Positions 1 to 5,445 of a stretch of 10,660 bases of DNA are shown one piece after another (the stretch's first letter is position 1; each line of letters opens with the position of its first letter). Position numbers and translations under genes: made by a program. Where the stretch lies: the NCBI GenBank assembly GCA_017397605.1, contig JAFQII010000153.1:1-10660 (forward strand), given 5' to 3'. The stretch comes from Clostridia bacterium (GTDB lineage Bacteria; Bacillota; Clostridia; Oscillospirales; CAG-382). The notes under the pieces are model-generated. The model made no database searches. It saw only the letters and a list, made by a program, of their open reading frames with translations, and was not told where the DNA came from.

Positions 1-1864
1 CTGCTTCAACTGCGTCAAACTCAAATACGTTTGCGACAGTAGAAGGAGCGGAGTAATCGACTTCTGCAATTTCAAATTTGTCGACAACGTTGTAGTTTTC
101 GCCGTCAACAGAAACAGATACAACTGCAGTGCCTTCGGGATAACCGATCATGGAGCCTGCGTCAACATAGAAGTAGAGCGCAACGCTGTCAATGCTCTTG
201 GTCTCGCCAAGTGCATAAACGATAGCGGTATCCATGCCGACCTCTTTGCAATTGCCGTTTGCAGCAAGAACGATCTTGCCGGCGGGAACGCCGGATGCCC
301 AAGAATCGGTCAAATCCTTGAAGCCGTCGGTCAAGCATGCATTGTCGCCAACGACGATCTCGGTCTTAAAGTTCTCGGGAACGAAAGCCTCGATCACAAA
401 GCCGGCATTTTCAAGAGCGATGCTGCCTTCTGCGCCGCGGAAAGAGTCCACGTCAACGTTGTACAGTTTAACGGAGTCTCCAACATTAGCGGAAAGAAGC
501 GCCTCGTAACCTGCTTTGTTGCCGTTGAGACCGATGATGTAGCCGCCTTCGGGGCAAACAACGTCGGATTTGACACCGTCGGGTCTGCCGAGGAGAGTGT
601 GCATCTCGGTGATGACGCCGTCAGCGCCGACAACTGCAACAACAAAGTAGTTCATGTCCTTTTCAGCGCCGATGCCGAGAGCGGTCAACTCTGCAACGGT
701 CATGTTGTCGCCTGCAAGGATTTCGAAATAGCTGTCGTGAACATAGCCTGCGTAATCGAGAGCGATTGCGCCTTCGGGAAGCTCAGCAGCGGGAGGCTCG
801 GGAAGAACAATTTCTTCGCCGGGGATGGGCGCATAAACGGTCATGCCGTCCATGTCAACAACCAAAACGTCGCCTGCCTTAACGGACATAGCAACAACTT
901 TGCCCAGCCAGTTGGGATAATCTCCTGCATCGGGATTGGATGCAGAAGAGTGAACAACGATTGCAATCTGGCCTTCGCCGATCGAAATGCCTGCGCCTGC
1001 AGCGGAGCCGGGAGTTACGATTGCGTTCTTAAGAGCAACGTAAGTGCCGTCTTCCTGCAGTTCTGCATAAATGGTGATTGCCCAGTTGGGGTTGCACGCA
1101 TTGTATGCATCCTGCGTGGTGCAGATGGTTACATCTTCGCCGCCGATCTTGCCGTTGATGTAATCAACTTCCCAGGTATAACCGTAGGGAACTTCGCAAG
1201 AGTAGTTGCCGTTGTCGCCCTTGACGAGAGTGTTCTCGTAGGTCTTCTGGACTTCGGGCTCTACGGGGACATCAGCGCCTTCGCCGTAGATCTCGATCTC
1301 ATCGATGAAGATCCAGCCGTATCCGTAGAAGCAAACCTTGACAAAACGTGCGGTCACGTCGATGTCAAGCTCGTACGCATTGACACCTGCAACTGCATTG
1401 TCGGTGTTGATCTCAAGATACTTTGCGAACGTGTAGGTCTCTCCGTCTTCGGAAGTGTACAGGTTGACCCAGTAAGGAACAGAGATACCTGCAGAGCCGC
1501 CGAATGCCTGGAATGCAACCCCAGAGAGCTCCGTGGATGCACCGAGGTCGATTACGGTAGTAGCACCGTAGCCGTTTTCGGAAGAGTCATAATCTGCGCT
1601 CTGCTTGTTAAAGCCGACCCATACGGGATCGTCAAAACCAGCATCAGCAGAAGCCTTTGCGCCGTCGGTCAGCGTAACGCCGCCTTCGTCAGGCCAACTC
1701 TGAACGCCATTTGTTGTATAAATAGCGGTCGTAGTGTAGCTTTTGCCTGCCGCAACGTTAACGTGCGACAAAGCATCGATTTCGTCTGCTGCAAGGACCA
1801 TCGACGGGACCAGCGCCGAAAAGACCATAACAAGCATCAAAATCAGGGATAACGCTTTTTTCAT
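1..1864 (-). CDS. Secreted F5/8 type C (discoidin/CBM32-like) domain protein, 3' end beyond the window
   Basis: Partial gene: 621 codons are present and the frame is still open at base 1. The start is ATG at 1862-1864, with GGAGGT at 1871-1876 six bases upstream. Residues 1-26 form a Sec signal peptide (MKKALSLILMLVMVFSALVP, then a VLAA cleavage site). Residues about 30-194 look like an F5/8 type C beta-sandwich, with motifs VIDLGASTELSGVAF, LYTSEDGETY, ARFVKVCFYG and FIDEIEIYGEG; this family usually binds sugars or other surface ligands. Residues about 200-300 and 380-470 look like two diverged copies of one unrecognised beta-rich module (NWAITIYA...GDVLVVDMDGMTVYA and NYFVVAVV...GDSVKLYNVDVDSF). 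From about 492 a second discoidin-like sandwich starts (SIDSVALYFYVDAG, VSVSVDGENYNVVDKFEIAE). No catalytic domain is visible so far. An extracellular glycan-binding or glycan-degrading role is inferred; an enzyme or dockerin could lie off the left edge. Confidence 0.85.
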   Translation of the reverse strand, partial: MKKALSLILMLVMVFSALVPSMVLAADEIDALSHVNVAAGKSYTTTAIYTTNGVQSWPDEGGVTLTDGAKASADAGFDDPVWVGFNKQSADYDSSENGYGATTVIDLGASTELSGVAFQAFGGSAGISVPYWVNLYTSEDGETYTFAKYLEINTDNAVAGVNAYELDIDVTARFVKVCFYGYGWIFIDEIEIYGEGADVPVEPEVQKTYENTLVKGDNGNYSCEVPYGYTWEVDYINGKIGGEDVTICTTQDAYNACNPNWAITIYAELQEDGTYVALKNAIVTPGSAAGAGISIGEGQIAIVVHSSASNPDAGDYPNWLGKVVAMSVKAGDVLVVDMDGMTVYAPIPGEEIVLPEPPAAELPEGAIALDYAGYVHDSYFEILAGDNMTVAELTALGIGAEKDMNYFVVAVVGADGVITEMHTLLGRPDGVKSDVVCPEGGYIIGLNGNKAGYEALLSANVGDSVKLYNVDVDSFRGAEGSIALENAGFVIEAFVPENFKTEIVVGDNACLTDGFKDLTDSWASGVPAGKIVLAANGNCKEVGMDTAIVYALGETKSIDSVALYFYVDAGSMIGYPEGTAVVSVSVDGENYNVVDKFEIAEVDYSAPSTVANVFEFDAVEA

Positions 1865-1958
1865 TTCTTTACCTCCATGAAAAATTTTTATTTTTGTTTT
1901 TTATTTTCTGTTTGATTGTAGGTACACTCATTCTATTTTAAAAGGATATTTACAATTC

Positions 1959-1987
1959 ATTATATCCGTTTATGTACGGTTTGTCAA
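1959..1987 (-). promoter_or_regulatory. Sigma-A promoter of the F5/8 type C gene
   Basis: Read on the minus strand: TTGACA (1982-1987), a 17-nt spacer, then TATAAT (1959-1964). Both hexamers match consensus exactly. Transcription would start near 1952, leaving an AT-rich leader of about 85 nt before the ATG at 1864. The spacer holds a weak 4-bp-arm inverted repeat (CCGT/ACGG, 1966-1979). Confidence 0.85.
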
Positions 1988-2010
1988 GAACATTGCGTAC
2001 TTTTTTTCTT

Positions 2011-2050
2011 AAAAATAACAAAAAATAAGGCGGCCCAAAAGGACCGCCTT
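2011..2050 (-). terminator. Rho-independent terminator of the cohesin/dockerin gene
   Basis: On the minus strand, 30 bases after the stop codon, a 10-bp stem (AAGGCGGTCC / GGGCCGCCTT, one G-T pair) closes a TTTT loop at 2027-2050. It is followed by ATTTTTTGTTATTTTT (2011-2026). It separates this transcript from the promoter of the next gene, which starts about 25 bp further on. Confidence 0.92.
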
Positions 2051-2080
2051 GTAGTAATATAAGCTATGGATTATTCAGCC

Positions 2081-3928
2081 TTATTTCGCCGGACCGAGGA
2101 TTACAGAGGACTCGCCGGTGATCGGGTTACGGTTTGCAATGTAACGGAGCAAACGGGTAACGTCCATACCGGTGATCTTGCCGTCGCCGTTGCAATCTGC
2201 ACCGGGCTCGATCTCAACACTGGACTCGCCGGTGATCGGGTTACGGTTTGCAATGTAGCGGAGCAGACGGGTAACGTCCATACCGGTGATCTTGCCGTCG
2301 CCGTTGATATCGCCGTAGATGAAGTCGTATACGAGGATCGAACCGTTGCCTGCAACCGCATCAACAAGTTCTTCGTTTGCGTTGTTGCAGTCATAAACCG
2401 TAACGGTGATCGGGTAGGTAACATCAGCCTCTGCGGTCTCTTTGATCGTAAAGGTGAGCGTGACGAGCGTGCCGGTTGCGGTCACGTCGTTCGCGCCGGA
2501 TGCATTGAACACATACAGCGCTTCGCCCTTGGTCATGTTAAACAAGCCGCTGTTTTCAACAGAGACAAGCTCAAGAGCATCTGCATCGTAGTCGATCGCC
2601 AGAGACAGGAAGTTTGCGCCGGCATTTCTGTCAAGAACCAGCTTGACCGTGACGGTCTCGTCATGTCTGCCCTTGATCTGGCTGGTGGAGATGTACAGAG
2701 CACTCTTGGTACCGCAAGCAGTACATACGCCGAGTGCGTCATAGGTATGAGGAACCTTGGCAATTGCCTTGGTGTAGCTGTGTCCGCACGCCTCGCAGGT
2801 GAAGGTCAGCACGCCTTCTGCGGCACAAGTGGGAGCAGAGGTAACCACGCCGCCGTCATAATCGTGCTCGATCATGGGAGTGGATTCGGTTTCAAGGATC
2901 TCTTCGCAAACCGTGCAGAGCTTGACGTTGACGCCGCCTGCGGTACAGGTAGCCTCGACCTGAACGGTCCATTCGCCCTCTACGTGGCCGTTCGCGGGGA
3001 TGGACTCAACGGACAGAACCGCATCACAGTCCAGGCAAACGTTCCAAATCTCGCCTTCTTCGGTACAGGTAGGTGTCTTTACTTCCACAGCGCAGGATTC
3101 GCCATGGCCTTTTGCGGGGATAGAGCCGGTTTCCGCAACTTCAGAACATACCGTACAGATCTTGATCTGCACACCTTCTTCGGTGCAGGTGGGCGCGGTC
3201 TTAACGGTCCATTCGCCTGCCTTGTGGCCAAGAGCGGCAATGACGCCGACTTCTACCGTCTCACCGCAGACAGTACATTTTTTGATCTGCTTGCCTTCTT
3301 CGGTACAGGTAGGCTCGGTCACAACAGTCCAGTCGCCCTCGGTATGGCCGAGAGGAGCAACGGTCTCACGGGAGAGCTCGATGCCGCAGCCGGCACAGTA
3401 GATGATGTTTTCGCCCGCTTCGGTACAAGTGGGAAGCGTACCGGCAACAGTCTTTGTCTCAGAGTGGTCGCAAACATCAATCACACCGTTTGCAAACGTA
3501 ACGTTGAGCATTTCCTCATTTGCGTTGCAGCAGTCGATGTAGTCGGTAAGCACGCCGATCTCATATGCACCGTTGGGTGCATCTTCCTTGACGGTAAAAG
3601 TCAGGGTTGCAAGAGCACCGGTTGCGGTGTAGTCATTGATACCGCTTGCATTCCAAATATAAGCGATACCGGAAGTAAGCGAAAGATTGGTCTCGTTCTT
3701 TACAGAAACAAGCTCAAGTGCTTCGGTATCATAAACAAGATAGAGCTGAAGGAAATAAAAGCCGGGGTTCTGATCGATGTTGACGGTAACGGTTACGGTC
3801 TCACCGGGCATGCAGGATACAGAGCTTGCGGAAAGCTCGAGATCTGCATTTGCGACTGCAACAAAAGCAAGTGCGCCGCAAAGGATCGCAACAGTAACCA
3901 GAGCCAACAATGTTGTTCTCAGTTTCAT
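2081..3928 (-). CDS. Secreted scaffoldin-like protein: cohesin, six Cys/His repeats, cohesin, dockerin
   Basis: A 615-residue exported protein, ATG at 3926-3928 with AAGGAG at 3937-3942. Residues 1-28 are a signal peptide with an ANA|D cleavage site. Residues 29-152 and 410-534 are two cohesin-like beta-sandwiches; shared marks are YD(T/A)(E/D)ALELVSV, NASG.ND.TATG, LTFT(V/I)KE and C.NANEE. Between them, residues 154-393 hold six repeats of exactly 40 residues, pattern PTCTEEG...C..C(G)...GH, and a seventh half-repeat with CTAC follows at 401-405. Residues 538-608 are a type I dockerin with two NGDGKITGMDVTRLLRYIA calcium-loop/helix motifs 38 residues apart. Known biology: cohesins bind dockerins in calcium-dependent complexes such as cellulosomes. 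Inference: the protein joins extracellular complexes through its dockerin and recruits dockerin-bearing partners. It has no visible catalytic, sortase-anchor or S-layer domain. The cohesins could instead be general adhesion modules. Confidence 0.9.
   Translation of the reverse strand: MKLRTTLLALVTVAILCGALAFVAVANADLELSASSVSCMPGETVTVTVNIDQNPGFYFLQLYLVYDTEALELVSVKNETNLSLTSGIAYIWNASGINDYTATGALATLTFTVKEDAPNGAYEIGVLTDYIDCCNANEEMLNVTFANGVIDVCDHSETKTVAGTLPTCTEAGENIIYCAGCGIELSRETVAPLGHTEGDWTVVTEPTCTEEGKQIKKCTVCGETVEVGVIAALGHKAGEWTVKTAPTCTEEGVQIKICTVCSEVAETGSIPAKGHGESCAVEVKTPTCTEEGEIWNVCLDCDAVLSVESIPANGHVEGEWTVQVEATCTAGGVNVKLCTVCEEILETESTPMIEHDYDGGVVTSAPTCAAEGVLTFTCEACGHSYTKAIAKVPHTYDALGVCTACGTKSALYISTSQIKGRHDETVTVKLVLDRNAGANFLSLAIDYDADALELVSVENSGLFNMTKGEALYVFNASGANDVTATGTLVTLTFTIKETAEADVTYPITVTVYDCNNANEELVDAVAGNGSILVYDFIYGDINGDGKITGMDVTRLLRYIANRNPITGESSVEIEPGADCNGDGKITGMDVTRLLRYIANRNPITGESSVILGPAK
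2108..2306 (-). repeat. Two near-identical 85-bp direct repeats encoding the two dockerin halves
   Basis: Copies at 2108-2192 and 2222-2306 are offset by 114 bp (38 codons) and match at 83 of 85 positions. The two differences are silent. They encode NGDGKITGMDVTRLLRYIAN and the following RNPITGESS twice. The near-identity suggests recent duplication or gene conversion. Confidence 0.95.
2750..3469 (-). repeat. Six tandem 120-bp coding repeats (40-residue Cys/His units)
   Basis: The PTC cysteines fall at residues 168, 208, 248, 288, 328 and 368, an exact 40-residue period. Each unit has Cys at +0, +10 and +13, and five of the six have His at +27 (H195, H235, H275, H315, H355); in the sixth the His is at +26 (H394). 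In DNA the phrase cggtacaggt or a close variant recurs every 120 bp (2821, 2941, 3061, 3181, 3301, 3421). Units have diverged elsewhere, so the array is old but has kept its length. Three Cys plus one His per unit would suit a small metal site such as zinc; that is inference. Similar C..CG...GH repeats are, from memory, common in clostridial surface proteins. Confidence 0.93.
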
Positions 3929-3965
3929 TTGTTTTTCTCCTTGTTAAAAATTTTTTTACAATTTG

Positions 3966-3994
3966 ATTATACAACGCAAACAGCAAAAAGTCAA
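3966..3994 (-). promoter_or_regulatory. Sigma-A promoter of the cohesin/dockerin gene
   Basis: Read on the minus strand: TTGACT (3989-3994), a 17-nt spacer, then TATAAT (3966-3971). It lies about 37 bp upstream of the start codon, giving a short leader with the AAGGAG ribosome site. Confidence 0.88.
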
Positions 3995-4004
3995 TAGTGT
4001 TTTT

Positions 4005-4058
4005 CACAGTTTGTTCAAATTTCTACACCAAAAGTTTCCTGCAGACAGCACAGTTTGT
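4005..4058. repeat. Pair of 10-bp direct repeats upstream of the cohesin/dockerin promoter
   Basis: cacagtttgt occurs at 4005-4014 and 4049-4058, offset by 44 bp (about four helical turns). The first copy lies just upstream of the -35 box at 3989-3994. The second is a small palindrome (CACA gtt TGTG, 4049-4059). It could be an activator site, but ten bases in AT-rich DNA may recur by chance. Confidence 0.3.
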
Positions 4059-4062
4059 GTTT

Positions 4063-4530
4063 TTAGCCACGCATCAGCTTTTTGAGCCGTCTTTTTTGAT
4101 TCGGGCGGTGAAGCGCGGCGGTCAGACTGCCCAATACGCACGCAACTGCAAGCACGCCCATCGGCAGCAGCCGTTGCAACACGCCTGCCTCTTCCCCGTT
4201 TTTGACAAACAGCGATCCGACCGAAATCAGTAAAGCCAGCATGCCAAGCACGCAAAGCCCTCCCGCATGGGGATTGCAATCCAAGGCGGCGGCTTTTTTT
4301 GCACCCGCCAGCGCGCCACCGTAGCCGCAAGCAAACAAACAAATCATCGCCGCAGGGCGGATCACATTACCCGGCGACGCACTTTTCAGTGCCGCAAACG
4401 AGAGCATGACCGCCATAATCAAAAGCAACGCGACGCCGAGCGCCGTGCCGATGCCGCACGCATGCAAAAGTGCGATGCCCATCGTCTGTGTATGCTTGGT
4501 TGAGGTGTGTTTTTTGATTCTTTTTGTCAT
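4063..4530 (-). CDS. Small integral membrane protein, TIGR04086-like
   Basis: A 155-residue protein. The chosen start is ATG at 4528-4530 (MTKRIKKHTSTKHTQT), preceded by AAAGGAAAGGAAAGGG a few bases upstream; a longer frame reaching 4701 has no ribosome site and would run through the promoter region. About four membrane segments are visible: roughly residues 18-50 (GIGTALGVALLLIMAVMLSF), 57-79 (IRPAAMICLFACGYGGALAG), 87-108 and 118-142. The C terminus is basic (HRPNQKRRLKKLMRG). The layout and the GYGGALAGAKKAA...HAGGL..G turn recall the TIGR04086/YrzE-like membrane proteins of Firmicutes, whose function is unknown. It is divergent from the DUF2975 operon, sharing a 193-bp region. No clear terminator was found after its stop, so transcription may run on towards the cohesin gene. 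Confidence 0.72.
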   Translation of the reverse strand: MTKRIKKHTSTKHTQTMGIALLHACGIGTALGVALLLIMAVMLSFAALKSASPGNVIRPAAMICLFACGYGGALAGAKKAAALDCNPHAGGLCVLGMLALLISVGSLFVKNGEEAGVLQRLLPMGVLAVACVLGSLTAALHRPNQKRRLKKLMRG

Positions 4531-4552
4531 AAAATCCCTTTCCTTTCCTTTT

Positions 4553-4558
4553 ATTATA
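4553..4558 (-). promoter_or_regulatory. Possible -10 element of the TIGR04086-like gene
   Basis: TATAAT on the minus strand lies 22 bp before the start codon. No acceptable -35 hexamer is found at spacings of 15-19 nt, so the promoter may be weak or activator-dependent, or may lie further upstream. Confidence 0.3.
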
Positions 4559-4639
4559 TATGCAAGCAAAAAGCGAACTATTACCGATACGCTTTCTCGT
4601 CTCTCTTTTTTCGTCCAAATCATCGAAAAACAAAAAATA

Positions 4640-4658
4640 TTTATCGAAAAACGATAAA
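4640..4658. promoter_or_regulatory. 19-bp inverted repeat between divergent genes, candidate operator
   Basis: TTTATCG AAAAA CGATAAA is a perfect 7-bp-arm inverted repeat ending six bases before the -35 box of the DUF2975 operon. The ten bases ATCGAAAAAC inside it (4643-4652) also occur at 4622-4631, exactly 21 bp (two helical turns) away. This arrangement suits a dimeric HTH regulator. The YozG-like protein of the same operon is the obvious candidate; that link is inference. Confidence 0.45.
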
Positions 4659-4664
4659 AACATA

Positions 4665-4693
4665 TTGACAAACAGAAATAAATGTGATATGCT
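4665..4693 (+). promoter_or_regulatory. Sigma-A promoter of the DUF2975 operon
   Basis: TTGACA (4665-4670), a 17-nt spacer, then TATGCT (4688-4693) preceded by TGA, i.e. an extended -10. The leader would be about 23 nt, just enough for the AGAGGTG ribosome site at 4713-4719. Confidence 0.75.
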
Positions 4694-4723
4694 GTATGCA
4701 CAAAACAAACATAGAGGTGTGTT

Positions 4724-5206
4724 ATGCCGAAAATTTCACGTCGGGCTTCGGAGAATATTTCATTGGTGTTCGTGAGTGCGTTTATTGTTTTTTTGGCGCT
4801 GGCAATGATCGTTTTGCCCTTGTTTTTTGAAAAAGCGCCGCTTTTGCAGATGATGTGCGGCTATTTTGGCGAGCACGATATCGGCGTATTGCAGGGGGAG
4901 ACGGTCTTTTGGGTGTGGATCTATGCAATCATGGCAATCGCCGAAGCGTGCGCGGTCACGATCTTGCTGTTGCTGTTTCGTGTCCGCAAGGGGCTGGTCT
5001 TTACGGCACGTAGCGTGGCATATATCCGCTACGTGTCGTGGGGCTGTTTGCTGATCGCCTTGCTCTGCCTGATTGCCACATATTACTTCCATATGGCGTA
5101 TTTCATTTCATTGGCGGCAATCTTTTTGGGGCTTTGCCTGCGCGTGGTCAAAAACGTCATCGAAGAAGCCACCGCGATCAAAAACGAAAACGACTACACC
5201 ATTTGA
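4724..5206 (+). CDS. DUF2975 family membrane protein
   Basis: A 160-residue protein with four predicted membrane segments at about residues 12-34, 62-85, 101-121 and 124-142. Family signs are the VRKGLVFTARSVAYIRYVSW stretch before the third segment and the C-terminal IEEATAIKNENDYTI tail, both typical of DUF2975. The function of the family is not established. It is very often paired with a YozG-type HTH protein, as here (next gene 18 bp downstream, same strand). ATG at 4724 has AGAGGTG five bases upstream. First gene of a three-gene operon; inference: a membrane partner or sensor for the HTH protein. Confidence 0.88.
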   Translation: MPKISRRASENISLVFVSAFIVFLALAMIVLPLFFEKAPLLQMMCGYFGEHDIGVLQGETVFWVWIYAIMAIAEACAVTILLLLFRVRKGLVFTARSVAYIRYVSWGCLLIALLCLIATYYFHMAYFISLAAIFLGLCLRVVKNVIEEATAIKNENDYTI

Positions 5207-5224
5207 CAGACGGGAGGGCGCAAT

Positions 5225-5428
5225 ATGATCGTAATCAATCTCGACGTGATGATGGCAAAGCGCAAGATGTCCCTCGGCGAGCTGTCCGAAAAGGTCGGCA
5301 TCACGCTTGCCAATCTGTCCATTCTCAAGAATAACAAAGCAAAAGCGATCCGCTTTTCCACACTCGACGCGCTTTGCCGCGCGCTGGATTGCAAGGTGGA
5401 GGACATCATCGAATACAAAAACGATTAA
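5225..5428 (+). CDS. YozG-like HTH (Cro/C1, XRE) transcriptional regulator
   Basis: A 67-residue protein that is almost entirely one Cro/C1-type helix-turn-helix domain. Family signs are INLDVMMAKRKMSLGELSEK, VGITLANLSILKNNKAKAI, RFSTLDALCRALDCKVEDII and a short tail. The length matches the YozG group, single-domain regulators that accompany DUF2975 proteins. The start ATG at 5225 follows GGGAGG (5212-5217). It would bind DNA as a dimer; the inverted repeat at 4640-4658 before its own operon is a plausible target, which would mean autoregulation (inference). The gene lies 18 bp after the DUF2975 gene and 17 bp before the third operon gene. Confidence 0.92.
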   Translation: MIVINLDVMMAKRKMSLGELSEKVGITLANLSILKNNKAKAIRFSTLDALCRALDCKVEDIIEYKND

Positions 5429-5445
5429 ATAAAGGGGAATTGTTT

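Noticed and set aside
599..1852. Plus-strand open frame of about 417 codons
   Set aside because: It lies wholly opposite the F5/8 type C gene, is rich in Cys and Asn without any recognisable domain, and has no ribosome site.
1966..1979. CCGT/ACGG inverted repeat inside the spacer of the F5/8 gene promoter
   Set aside because: The arms are only 4 bp, which is expected by chance; it is mentioned in the promoter entry but not claimed as an operator.
2815..3475. Regular 120-bp periodicity that could suggest a CRISPR-like or satellite array
   Set aside because: The period is a whole number of codons, the changes keep the reading frame and the Cys pattern, and the conserved words are too short and spaced too far apart for CRISPR repeats.
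2066..3997. Plus-strand open frame of over 600 codons opposite the cohesin/dockerin gene
   Set aside because: The minus-strand frame has a signal peptide, clear domains, a promoter, a ribosome site and a terminator. The plus-strand frame has none of these and is a by-product of the biased codons and the 120-bp repeats.
4531..4708. Longer N terminus for the TIGR04086-like protein, or a separate minus-strand frame starting near 4701-4708
   Set aside because: The extra sequence runs through the divergent promoter and palindrome, is rich in Phe and Ser as expected from AT-rich non-coding DNA, and has no ribosome site.
5374..5445. Upstream in-frame ATG for the DUF4153/DUF4173-type protein
   Set aside because: It would overlap the YozG-like gene by 55 bp and lacks a ribosome site, whereas ATG 5446 has AAAGGGGAA at good spacing.
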